Source of the DNA: Bolinopsis microptera
Taxonomy: Eukaryota > Ctenophora > Tentaculata > Lobata > Bolinopsidae
Length of the DNA: 64,000 nucleotides
Assembly (NCBI RefSeq): GCF_026151205.1
Contig: NC_087072.1
Coordinates: 12,872,169-12,936,168 of the forward strand
Reading direction: 5' to 3'
The translations under genes were made by a program, and so were the position numbers. The stretch's first letter is position 1; each line of letters opens with the position of its first letter. Shown here piece after piece: positions 52,392 through 61,959 of the stretch. Under the pieces are notes generated by a model. It searched no databases. It saw only the letters and a list, made by a program, of their open reading frames with translations, and was not told the origin of the DNA.

Positions 52392-53357
52392 TGTAAGCAG
52401 TCACCATCTGCTCCAGATTCGTAGATTATTTGTATCAATTTAAGGTACGAACAACGAAAACAAGAGTAATAACGATGGTTACAAGATATTAAACTATAAA
52501 ACAACACAATGAATAATTCGACAAACTCCTGCTTTAACTCCTAGTTAACCAGACTTATATTGCCCAAAAACGCCCACCGATCTAATGATCTTATCCTACC
52601 ATAACATATCACATCATGAAATACTATCAATATACACATACTATAGCCAGACATACTATTATGTATAAAGTCGGCCGTCAATACTTGTCTATATTCACGC
52701 TGAAACTCCTAGCTTAAATCCGCCATGACCCATGCCATTATGTCTACTATCAATCCCTCTCTAGGCCAACCAGAACTCAACCAGAGTTACAGGTTCCGAC
52801 CACCAACTATCCTTCGATAGGACAAACCACCAACTCTCTCTCCCAGTTCAGGCTCCCTTACAGTCCGGCATCAATGACGCTCTATCGAATCGGGAAAACT
52901 CCATCTCCCTCTCGACCGTCCGTCCGGCCTTATATATTCCTCTACCAGCCCTGTATGTGCCGCACCAAAATACGGCCCGCCTATGCTGTATGCTCCGAAA
53001 ACTCATTATTCTCTATTAAATGCATTCTAATCTATAGCACGCACTGTCTTGTCAACAAGTCTGCCTGATTTTCTCGTGCTCTCTGGTGCTTATTCAACCA
53101 ACATCGAACTACAGGCCGTCTAATTTTATCTATGATTATCATTAATTCCCTACCAGTATTTTCAGCCACTACCCACATCACACTCCGTCGTGTTCTTGCC
53201 CTAAGCCTCTACATGCTCGTTGCACAATGATTATTTCGGCCGCTACTAATGATAACTCCGCATTCTCTTGAGTAAACGGTTAATATTATAAATCTATATA
53301 ATTTAACTTAATAATGATACTTCCAGAAAAATTGACTCAAAATATTCACTGCGTACA
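52392..53357 (-). repeat. LTR (5' LTR in element orientation)
   Basis: 966 bp, about 98% alike to 47242-48215 by eye. On the minus strand it starts TGTACGCAGTGAATATTTTG and ends CTGCTTACA next to the primer-binding site. Confidence 0.9.
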
Positions 53358-53631
53358 CTTATCTTTAGGATTTGAGAGTGACCTGTGCTTGAAACCCCCT
53401 CAACCATCCACTACGTCAATATACTAATTACAGTATACAAATATAGAAAAATATAATAATCTTAAATTACTTATTGGTTTAGTTTGGTGACAAAGGAGAG
53501 CCCAGTTGAGTTTTAGTTTAGCTTTAGGTTTTGAATCACAGTTAAAAGGTTAGCCATGTTTCATGGCAGAGAGAGATATCATGTGTGCATAGCCGTACCG
53601 GATGTAGAGTTTGAGATATAATATAGATTAG

Positions 53632-54842
53632 TTACCATGTATTAGGGTCATCTCGATTTTGGAGGGATAGCAAGTGCTTTTTAAGGTTAGATTTAATAAC
53701 ACCTGACGAAGCTGATAAGTCTGAATTCTTGGAAGAACCCGGGATTATCAACCCATCTACATTAGCATCACATATTTCGAATACATAGGGGCTGAGGTCA
53801 TTCCAAATTTTCGTAGAGGTGTACAAAAAGTTCTGTTGGGAGATATCTAACCTCAGTAATGGGACAATCAGACGAAGTTTTTCATTTCTAGGACAGAACT
53901 TGAAAAGATCTTTAATCGACTGGGGGACATCAAATTTAAGAATTTTGAATAATTCCATAAATGTATGGTACATGTGCAGATTCTCCAGGTTCATAATTTT
54001 CTGCTCGGTGAATAGCGGTTTAGTGTGTTCAAGACAGTAGTTCTTGCTAGCCATATGTTCGTTATAAGTTCTTGAACGTGCACAGGTTAAATAGTATTCT
54101 TTATGATCAAAATTGGGAATGTTACCAAATAGCAGTCTTATACATCGTTTTTGAATTGCAAAGATTTTATTCAGCTTATGTTTAGGGATCCCACCCCAGC
54201 AACTTATACAATAGCTAAGATGTGACATAAAAAGAGCATTGTATAGTTTCAAATATTCAGATTTGGGAATGAATTTGCAAATTCTCTTAATCGATACAAT
54301 ACTGGAGTTCAGCTTTAAAGATAAATGATTAAGATGTGGTTCCCAGCTTAGCTGTTCGTCTATTATCACCCCAAGAAACTTTGTACATTGAACTTTTTCT
54401 AGCTTTTTTCCATCTATTAAAATCGTTAGATTCCTGTTAAAGGGCCGTGTTCTGGCACAGGTCTGTGTTGCTCTTGACAAACCTGGCTGAAAATGCATAT
54501 AACAACTTTTCCCTGCATTTATATGTAACTTGTTAGACTCCATATAGTTACTGACTTGTTTCATTACATGATTAGCTTTTTCAAAAGCTTCCTGTGCTGA
54601 ACTACCTATCACAAAAATATTTGTATCATCAGCAAACAGGACGAATTCAGCCAAGCTTGAGGAGCTCACAATATCATTTATATAAATCAGAAATAGTAGA
54701 GGTCCTAACACTGACCCCTGGGGTACACCATACTCAACTGAACACTTGTCCGACTTTTCAGTTTGAAAAGAAGTTACTTGGCTACGGTTTGTTAGATAGC
54801 TAGCAAGAGTTTTTAGTGCAATACCTCTTACTCCATAGTGTT
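53632..54842 (-). CDS. LINE ORF2 C-terminal part: RT palm to end
   Basis: 399 codons after the 110-bp insertion, in frame with the upstream part. It begins VRGIALKTLASYLTNRSQ, then YGVPQGSVLGPLLFLIYIND, LFADDTNIF (catalytic ADD), HINAGKSCYMHF and KFLGVIIDEQLSWEPHLNHL. The wording is that of CR1/L2/Jockey-group LINEs. The C-terminal part (LYNALFMSHLSYCISCWGG, IQKRCIRLLFG and IWNDLSPYVFE) is the normal end of these ORFs. It stops at 53632. No internal stop. Confidence 0.9.
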
Positions 54843-54952
54843 GCTCTAACCAGAGCCCTCTCGCTTGCAGTAGCGCGCGACCGCCGTAGGCGGCTATCCT
54901 ACTTGTGAAACAAGCGCGTCACGCAGTACGCGTAGGCACATGGCTATGTGAA
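54843..54952 (+). mobile_element. 110-bp GC-rich hairpin insertion (repeat H) with 11-bp duplication
   Basis: Flanked by TCCATAGTGTT at 54832-54842 and 54953-54963. Begins GCTCTAACCAGAGCCCTCTC and ends GGCACATGGCTATGTGAA. It contains several stems (GCTCTAACCAGAGC; CGCCGTAGGCG; CTTGTGAAACAAG; CATGGCTATG). Its minus strand GCTCTGGTTAGAGC resembles a tRNA D-arm. Related copies are at 9785 and 11675. It breaks LINE ORF2 within the RT. No tail or TIR typical of known classes. Confidence 0.8.
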
Positions 54953-57184
54953 TCCATAGTGTTCAAGTTTATGCAGGAGTTTATCGTGCTCAATTGTGTC
55001 AAATGCTTTACTTAGATCAATAAATATTCCAATTACATGATTTTTCTGTTCAATCTCATTAAGTATTTTATTGACAGAATAGTTTACGGCATGAGATGTT
55101 GAGTGTTGTTTTCTAAAACCAAATTGTCGATCATAAATCACGTTCATAGCACTGAGGTAATTATATAACCTATTATAGATTATTTTTTCAAGTATTTTTC
55201 CAAATATCGGTAATGTAGAAACAGGTCGATAGTTATCAAGGCATCGTGAGTCTCCTTTTTTATAAATTGGTGTAATAGAGCCCGTTTTAAGCTTGTTTGG
55301 AAAGACCCCATTGTCCAAGAACCAATTAAAGAATCTAGAGATATGACCAGACAGATAATTTACACTCTTTTTTAAGACTTTAACAGAGATATCACTTGCC
55401 TTCCCATTTTCAAGGCTACCAATGATTTTACTTATCTCTTCCTCGTCACAGGGGCTGAGAAAAAAAGAGTTCACTATTCTTTCTCTGCCCTTGAGGTATT
55501 GTTTAAACTTCGTCTTAATAAAATTGCCATCAGTTACCGTACGAGATGGTACAGAAGATTGAACTTTTGAATTAAGATTACGAGCAATAGACGAGAAGTA
55601 GATGTTAAATCCGTTAGCAATCTCACGGCGTTCAGTTACAATTCGACCATCAATTAAGAATGATGCTTTTATATCTTTTTTAGATTTACCCCTGAGTTCG
55701 TTAATCAATTCCCAGGTTTTTTTAATATTTCCTTTAGCAAGTTCAAATTTTTTTCCATAGTGGGCTTTTTTCGCAGATTTTATAGCTTTGTTTAGGATAG
55801 AACGATACTCCTTATACTTAAGATATACAGTTTCCTCACCTAATGGGTTGATTTTGGTACACGAAGCCTTCCATCGCTTGTAGTGAAAGCCTTTAGTAAA
55901 CACAGATTTAATTAACGCAGAAGTGATCCATGGATTCATCAATCTATTGCGTTTTGATTGAAAACCAGCAGTAGAGTCCAATTTGAAATTCAGTTCGATT
56001 TTTTCGTGGACAGTTTCGACAAATTTTTCAAAACCTTCCTCATCATACGAAAAGTTCGATCGGTAGATATCCCTTCCAATATCATTAAGGAAGCTTTCTA
56101 TATTAGACTCACAGTAATCATACTTAGGTTTAAGTTTGGTATCATTTGGACTCTCTTTAGTATTACACGATATGAAACAGAAGATTGGGTTATGATGGGA
56201 AATCTTGGATTCAAGAATTCCAGATCCTAAGACACGCTCAGTAGAGTTCACTAAAATATTATCAATTAAGCTTTCGTTGCAACCCGGCTTGGCATGGGTG
56301 GCAATCGATATCAAAGGGATTAAATTGTTACTGTAGATAGTTTGTTCAAATTCAGCTATGTTTCGTCCCTGGGCCAAAAGATCAACATTGAAGTCACCTG
56401 TCAAGGCTACATTATTAGACGGTAGGAATTTCATCAACACGTCAAGCTCAGCAAGTGCATCTAGAATATCACCACTAGGGGGCCTGTAGACAACACCAGC
56501 AATCTGTGGAACCTCTGTGTTAGTGATCTCAACAAAAAGTGTTTCAAGATTGTCAGAGCATTTACATAACTTTTCGATTCGGCTGTATTGGTACTTATTG
56601 TCAATATATACACCAAGGCCACTACCTTTCTTTTTCCCATCAGTTTTGGAGTTATACTCACTGCTGTAACCATCAATTTTGTATAAATCTTTATTTTCCT
56701 CATCAATGTTTGTTTCAGCTAGCGCAATAACTGCAAATTTCTCATCATATTGACTCATATCAGTAATAAAGCTGTCAAAGTTAGATGCGTTCCCATCAAT
56801 GTTGTTAAACACAATAGATATAAACGGCTTGTTATGGTTAAGTATGTTTTTTGACAGCCGGTTGAAATTTGTCATGTTATAAGACCTACAGTCTTTTAGA
56901 ATGTTTGAAATAGTCTCCATATCTTTGTCTCTTTCTACAGTGTTGGGATCATATTTGTCATAAATAATTGAGTTGAAAGGATTGTACCTTTGGGATTTGA
57001 AGGCGAAACATTGACTGCAGTGCCACATTTGTTTAACATGGTCAAATTTAAAGCTCTGTTCAGAACATTTGGCATGATATATTGTATCGCAACACTCACA
57101 TATTATGACTTTATGATGGCTTAGTACATTGCTATCACAACCTGGACATCTCTCTCTTGTAATATTAAAGTTTATTGAGGTCAT
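54953..57184 (-). CDS. LINE ORF2 N-terminal part: PHD-like finger, APE endonuclease, RT start
   Basis: 744 codons of LINE sequence. Residues 13-59 form a C4HC3 PHD-like finger (CPGC, ICECC, YHAKC, WHCSQC). Residues about 105-345 are an AP-like endonuclease: FNNIDGNASNFD, AETNIDEENKD, GVVYRPPSGD, LTGDFNVDLL, SLIDNILVN and SKISHHNPIF (the usual SDH is SHH here). RT begins near 580: TPIYKKGD, DNYRPVSTLPIFGKILEK, RQFGFRKQHSTSHAV and the catalytic FIDLSKAFDTIEHDKLL, up to HYG where the 110-bp insertion cuts it. Its ATG overlaps the ORF1 stop (ATGA, 57181-57184), suggesting translation by termination-reinitiation. With the second part the protein is about 1,143 residues. Confidence 0.9.
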
Positions 57185-58236
57185 ATCGGTAAGATATCAC
57201 CCCTACTACCCCTACTTAGGGCACTCCTATAGTCACCATTTCCACCTTTAAATCTTTCCGTGGACTGACTTCCACCACGTTGTACAATACATCGTTTTAT
57301 ACTCATGCAAAATATTTTCAGGCCTTCTCTTCCGAGATGTACAACATCATTGACCAATGGTGTGCCATCACGTGAGAATCGACCATACTTAGAAGGCATG
57401 CATCCGTTAACAGAACCTAGTACAGAGTTATCTATAATAAACATGTTTTTCCTATTATAAACCATGTCGACAATTAAACTGTTTAACTCCCCTATACGTG
57501 AGTTAACAAACTGTGATTTAGTGGGCAAGAGTAGACTAATATGAACTTTACTATTAGGATAAAATTGCTGAATTTCACTACATTTCTTCTTAAGCTTAGC
57601 AATAAGTGTTCTAGTAGATGGTCTGTTGGAATCATCCCGAATATCATTGATTCCCGTGTGTATAACAATGTTCCGATAAGGGCCTATGTTTTTCGGAGCA
57701 GGAATATCGTCAATTTTAGCAGCCCACATTCGCTTACCAGGAACCCATTTTCCGAGAGTTCCAACATCTTTACCAAATTTAATGTATTTAGTGTTTGAGT
57801 CCCCAATTAAAACTGTGCTATTTTTGTAGTAAGGCGCAATATGCCTAAAGGTAAAGCTGTACCTCACAGAATTTTTCTCATCAGATTCTTCTTCATCTTC
57901 TTCATTAGTGAGAGGTTCAATACCATGATTCCAGATTTCCTGGGACAACCTGGACATCACGTACACACTTCCATCTTTGAGCTTTAAGGACTTTTCAGTC
58001 GACTTATGAGTGAACTTTATTGTGCGTTCTTCACCAAGAGACACAGTGACTATTATTGATTCAGGGTCAATAAGTACCTCATTGTCACAGTGCTGAGGGA
58101 TATGGCTACTGTTGCCTGTATATCTTGTTACAAGGCAAGAGTTCAGCCAGCTCTTCCTATTGGGGAGAGAGGGGCGCACACAGTCCAAAAGATCTTGTAT
58201 CTCTACTGGAGTTTCCTTTGCCTGATGATATGCTCC
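57181..58236 (-). CDS. LINE ORF1 C-terminal part: AlkB-like dioxygenase plus SGNH esterase
   Basis: 351 codons of LINE sequence (an ORF start at 58278 lies in the insertion). Numbering from that start: residues 15-147 read as the main AlkB domain: GAYHQAKETPVEIQDLL, then IPQHCDNE with iron ligands H63 and D65, TVSLGEERTIKF, LKDGSVYVMS, IWNHGIEP with ligand H118, and VRYSFTFRHI with 2-oxoglutarate/fold arginines R139 and R145. Residues 154-320 are an SGNH esterase: VLIGDSN (Ser161), VIHTGINDI (209-213) and VNDVVHLG with the D311-x-x-H314 pair. Esterases are known in CR1-like ORF1; AlkB here is unusual. AlkB enzymes remove alkyl groups from DNA or RNA; a role on LINE RNA or cDNA is inference. 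Stop overlaps the ORF2 start. Confidence 0.85.
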   Translation of the reverse strand, partial: GAYHQAKETPVEIQDLLDCVRPSLPNRKSWLNSCLVTRYTGNSSHIPQHCDNEVLIDPESIIVTVSLGEERTIKFTHKSTEKSLKLKDGSVYVMSRLSQEIWNHGIEPLTNEEDEEESDEKNSVRYSFTFRHIAPYYKNSTVLIGDSNTKYIKFGKDVGTLGKWVPGKRMWAAKIDDIPAPKNIGPYRNIVIHTGINDIRDDSNRPSTRTLIAKLKKKCSEIQQFYPNSKVHISLLLPTKSQFVNSRIGELNSLIVDMVYNRKNMFIIDNSVLGSVNGCMPSKYGRFSRDGTPLVNDVVHLGREGLKIFCMSIKRCIVQRGGSQSTERFKGGNGDYRSALSRGSRGDILPI

Positions 58237-58801
58237 TATATCCACCAGCGTGCGCTTTTTCGCATAGCGGGCTCTCACCAGCCCGCTGTCAAAGGGCCCG
58301 ATATCTCTACAGCCCGCTCATGATATAGCCCGCTAACAAGTGACATTTAATTTGACCAGTAGCAATATAGCCCGGAGTTCTCTAAAATATTTTCAGTTTC
58401 TGTATCGTCTCCATGTGAAATTCCTTATTACACTGACTATATAATACATTTTATTTTTGTGTCCGGTAGGGCTGCTCATGCAGACATGATACTTTGATTT
58501 ATATCAAAGTTATTATAACACACTACAAGTACATAATACACATCAGCACTATAATCCCCCTATATTATTGATATTCATCGTCACTGACATTACATTCATT
58601 ATTCCCACGGCCCAGGAATGCAGTGCATCTCCAGCCCCTATATACGACACAGCCCTTTATGATTGGCTTACATTGAACACGTGACGTGTTACCATGGTTA
58701 CAACAATAAGTGGCGACCTTTTCTAGAGTTGACTTTTATACAAGCTCCATTGTTTATTTATAAAATTATATATTAACTGTAATACGCCCGCTGGTGGATA
58801 T
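58237..58801. mobile_element. 0.56-kb inverted-repeat insertion splitting the AlkB domain
   Basis: Left tip TATATCCACCAGCGTGCG and right tip CGCCCGCTGGTGGATATA are inverted copies. Near the left end AGCCCGCT recurs several times. About 58600-58720 carries promoter-like boxes: TATATACG, ATTGGCTT (inverted CCAAT), CACGTGAC and the RFX-like GTTACCATGGTTAC. No ORF. Exact junctions and any TA duplication are ambiguous because both flanks are TATA-rich. Confidence 0.65.
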
Positions 58802-58804
58802 AAT

Positions 58805-58981
58805 CCACATCACCTCGACCCGCGGGCGGAAAAATCGTATAGCACTCGGGCCCGATGGGCCCTCCGTGCTATACGAAAATATGTCCTCCTCGGGCTAGCG
58901 CCCTCGGGGACATATGAAATATTGCACGCGCGTGCGCGTGCAATATTTTGTTCCGCCCGCGAGTCTCCGGTGATATGTATA
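58805..58981. mobile_element. GC-rich palindromic element next to the AlkB breakpoint
   Basis: Ends ATCACCTCGACCCGCGGGCG and, read inward from the right, ATCACCGGAGACTCGCGGGC. The middle contains two long perfect-looking stems: around 58836-58880 (CGTATAGCAC ... GTGCTATACG) and 58917-58950 (AAATATTGCACGCGC ... GCGTGCAATATTT). It is adjacent to, or inserted in, the end of the previous element. Non-coding. Confidence 0.65.
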
Positions 58982-60091
58982 TGTATACCAGTATCCATGT
59001 TCACCAAAGTAGATGACATCCCTGCTGCCACCAACCGAAGAAAAATCTGCACTACTGTCCTCCAGCAGCTTTATAAGTTTGCTGTGAAGCTCAACAGGCA
59101 CTATATCTTCCTGATAAGTTATATAAGGGTCACATGCAGGGTCTATAGAAATTTGAGATGGAGCAAAGTGAGGGGAAGTAGTGTTAGGGGTCATAACGAT
59201 AGAGTCGTTGTTGGGTAGTTCACCTTCATCAAATTTCTGTGTGGACGTTGAGGGACAAACATGATCATTGATCTTTTCCAATTGCACTTTGATCTGGGTC
59301 ATCAGGTTATCAACATGATCGAAAGTACTGCTGTTGGTCGGGGGTTGCTCTGTAATAGGAATACTTTTGAGAGAGTCCTTCAGGTCATCAATCTCCTGTT
59401 TGAGAGAATAACTGGTTGTCTCAAGAGCTGAGCCACTCTCCTTTACTTTCGTAAGTACATCCTTGATAACAGCTATGTCTTCAGTGATGTCTTCAATTCC
59501 AGTTACTAATCGTTCTGTTTTTTTGGAGTGATCTTTGTAACTGTCCTCCTTGAGTATGAGGTGTTTGATATGCTCGTTGAAGAACTCTATGGTTGTTGTA
59601 CTATCTTTGAGGTCCTCATTACATTTGGATATCTTAGCAATGTTGCTAAAGAATTCTGTTAAGGCTTTGGATTTATCCTCCTCCTTCAATCTTCTTGTGT
59701 AAGGAAAGATAAAGCAGTCCGGGCACTTCCAGGAAGTGCTGAGCTTCCTCAGAGAAGCTATTGTGAGGCCAGCCAGGTTAACACAGGTGGCATGGAAGGT
59801 CTGCTTACAATTAACACATAAGATTGCGGGGTTCTTTGACTCTACAAAGCAGGGACACTTAGAGAGTAGCGTGCCTGGGATCGCTGCTGGTTCGTTGCTC
59901 TCTACATCAACAAAGTCTCCGTCAGATGTTAGATCTGCATCTAGATCTGTGTTCCTACTATGCAATCTGCTAGTGACTTTTCGGCTTAAAACAGGGCTTG
60001 AAATAGGGGTGGATCCAGCTGACTTGCACCCTCGAGACGTGGCATTAAAGAGGTCCGATCTCCTGTCGAGTTTCTTGTCGTTCCCTTTCAT
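58982..60091 (-). CDS. LINE ORF1 N-terminal part: PHD finger, coiled coil, start of AlkB domain
   Basis: 370 codons. Start ATG at 60091 (MKGNDKKLDRRSD). A Ser-rich basic region precedes a PHD-type C4HC3 finger at residues 79-126 (KCPCF, ILCVNCKQTFHATC, WKCPDC). Residues about 135-290 are predicted coiled coil (NEDLKDSTTTIEFFNEHI, LKQEIDDLKDSLKS, IKVQLEKINDH). After a Ser/Pro linker, residues 325-370 read YQEDIVPVELHSKLIKLLED, RDVIYFGEHGYWYT, the N-terminal part of an AlkB domain, before the insertion cuts it. The last 28 residues of the open frame come from inserted DNA. Joined in order with 57181-58236, ORF1 would be about 720 residues, long for a LINE ORF1. Confidence 0.85.
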
Positions 60092-60190
60092 GGTGATAAT
60101 GGATGCGGAGTACAGGGGTGAGCGGAGGGGGCCAGGGTCAGACCCATCGAACCAGACCAGTAAACCTGAAACAAGCTAGGCGGCAGTGAG

Positions 60191-60541
60191 ATGAGTAACA
60201 TAAATTTATCAGTGATCACGTTAAGCTTAGCAGGAATCACCAGTAGATTTAAGGCTAGTTAATGAGTTATAAAGTACGATCGAAAATAAATAAAGTATAC
60301 TGAAACGTAAAATGTGTTGGATGAGATGTAAAATGGAGTGAATGTGCAATGATGGGGAAGGGGCTGGGGTAAGGAGGGGCTGCTAAATCATATTCAATGT
60401 AAATTTTCAACTTTATCAATAAACAATCGCACACAAATATTAGTTAGAATCTCAAATCTGAATGGATGTACACATATAAAGGGTAAATAGTCCGCGGGTA
60501 TTATATATATATTTTTGAATTTAAAAAATAAAAATTTTAAA
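60191..60541. other. LINE leader or flank; no gene
   Basis: Mixed sequence upstream of the large LINE's ORF1, partly AT-rich. The LINE 5' end lies somewhere here but cannot be fixed by eye. No promoter motif is convincing. Confidence 0.4.
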
Positions 60542-60543
60542 AA

Positions 60544-60589
<46 letters not shown>
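60542..60589. repeat. A-run of about 42-48 bp
   Basis: A near-continuous A homopolymer on the plus strand. It may be the poly(A) tail of an unrecognised retroposed sequence or simple slippage. The poly-Phe frame on the minus strand is an artefact. Confidence 0.9.
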
Positions 60590-60591
<2 letters not shown>

Positions 60592-61350
60592 GCGGGTGGC
60601 AGAGTGGGAAAAAGTGGGGGGAGGGATTTTGCAAGACTGCAGGTGGATATCTTCACTTTTTAGATTTCCATTGACCAACTGTCTTGGGTCGAATAATCTT
60701 CTAACTATAACACGAATAGGACAGCATAATAATAAAACCACAGCTAAACCTCAAGTACAATGTTCATAATTTAAAAAATTAATAAACATCTCATAGAACT
60801 ATTGATACTTTTAGAGTTATAACAATCAAAGATATCAGTATAAATTTAAATTTAAATTTGTCATACATTAAATCAGCAATAAAGTACTTAAGTACGTACT
60901 TATCAATACGTTTTCATATTTGCAGTGGTTCACAAAACCATTGCTTATAATAACTGTTATTTTATTGTGGCACTTCAATTTGAGTGCAAACCGTAATCAC
61001 CATACATTTCAACACTACATACAGCAGTATCATATATATACAAACATTTGAGGATATCCAGACTGCAGCCAAGCAAGTTCACAAGGTTAAAAGTAGGGTC
61101 AGGGTAGGGTCACGTGGATGTGAATGATGATGTTTATGATGGTGTTGATGCTGATTGTAGAAAATGATAATTACTCAACTTGCTTCAAGAGTCCATGGCT
61201 AGTCTTCTGAGTACACGACCCGGCCACCCCGCATCACCCCCACACACCTTTTCCGATTAGTGCTGCATTACTTGCGAACTTGCTTGACTGACATTCTTTT
61301 TCGACATCCTCAAATTATTTGTTATATAGTAGTGTTGAAAGTATTAAAAC
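60590..61350. other. No supported feature
   Basis: AT-rich sequence without recognised ends or motifs; ATGATGATGTT-type short repeats at 61120-61150. Confidence 0.35.
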
Positions 61351-61410
61351 TATACCATAAGCTTATTAGGGGAGGGGGGACTGTTAGTGTTTGGGGTCTG
61401 TTTGGACTGC

Positions 61411-61446
<36 letters not shown>

Positions 61447-61786
61447 TTCATACGACAATGTTATGCGTGTTTTCAAATATAATAGGCGGGTGTGGTGCGG
61501 AGTTAACAAGGTTTAATTTCTATAACGATTTAAACAAAAATGGAAAGCGGTTCAAGACGGGAGTGATGAGGTGTAATAGTCGGTGTTCAGACCTTATGAT
61601 CATGGAATGTGGTGCCTCATGGCTAATAATGACTTAATTATCCACAATACAAGGAATAACTGATTATGAGATTATTGTTTAAGAAACTATTGGGTCACCT
61701 AATGCGGGTTTTGACTCAGCGGGTAATTACTCCTACCCTTTTTAACTGCGGCAGTGAAATCCCGGCCAAAGGCCGGGTTACACTAG
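61351..61786 (+). mobile_element. Helitron-like element, copy 2 (short)
   Basis: 436 bp. TATACCATAAGCTTATTAGG start, an interrupted GA tract of about 40 bp, the shared body (GAGTTCATACGACAATGTTA ... GAAATCCCGGCC), hairpin CCCGGCCAAAGGCCGGG and end TTACACTAG followed by T. It matches copy 1 (44384-46410) closely, without the ORF1 insertion. It sits next to a segment (61800-61930) similar to 43465-43590. Confidence 0.65.
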
Positions 61787-61799
61787 TAGATGTATATAA

Positions 61800-61930
61800 T
61801 ATATAGATGTATAGACGCTTTGGCAGTCAATTGTAGCCTACATTTAAGTGTCCGTAGATTCAAAAGTATAAAAGATACAGTCATTTCGAACCACAGGTTT
61901 TAAAGATAATTGTTTATACTTTAGTTTACA
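61800..61930 (+). repeat. Dispersed repeat similar to 43465-43590
   Basis: TATAGACGCTTTGGCAGTCA, ATTGTAGCCTACATTTAAG and TTCAAAAGTATAAAAGATAC match the segment after the 391-bp array element. Confidence 0.7.
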
Positions 61931-61959
61931 TTATATCGAAAAATAATTTATCCTCATCA

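Larger units (their letters stand above)
47242..53357 (-). mobile_element. Non-autonomous LTR retrotransposon (LARD-like), 6.1 kb
   Basis: Two direct repeats of 974 and 966 bp (47242-48215 and 52392-53357), each with TG...CA ends (TGTAAGCAGT ... ACTGCGTACA), flanked by CTTA on both sides (47238-47241 and 53358-53361). On the minus strand the sequence next to the 52392 LTR is TGGCGCGAACGGTAGG, one base from the LTR, a primer-binding-site-like motif; so the element runs on the minus strand. The interior has no protease, RT or integrase. It must have been moved by a relative. It lies in the 3' UTR of the large LINE. Confidence 0.85.
47123..60190 (-). mobile_element. Large two-ORF LINE (CR1/L2-like), interrupted three times
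   Basis: Read on the minus strand: 5' leader above 60091; ORF1 in 58982-60091 and 57181-58236; ORF2 in 54953-57184 and 53632-54842; then a 3' UTR that continues on the far side of an LTR element and ends at 47123 with AAATATTTGTTTTATT-type tail repeats after GTGCCGTAAAAATAAA. Insertions: LTR element 47242-53357, GC-rich 110-mer 54843-54952, composite 58237-58981. Without them the LINE is about 6.1 kb. The frames are otherwise open, so the LINE was young when disrupted. The 5' boundary is uncertain. Confidence 0.85.

Noticed and set aside
47242-53357. An endogenous retrovirus
   Set aside because: No gag, pol or env motifs in the interior; a non-autonomous LTR retrotransposon explains the structure.
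54843-54952. A tRNA gene
   Set aside because: Only a D-arm-like stem is present; there is no anticodon arm, T-arm or acceptor stem.
58090-58328. Plus-strand ORFs over the LINE ORF1 and its insertion
   Set aside because: Antisense shadows of the AlkB-coding strand running into palindromic inserted DNA.
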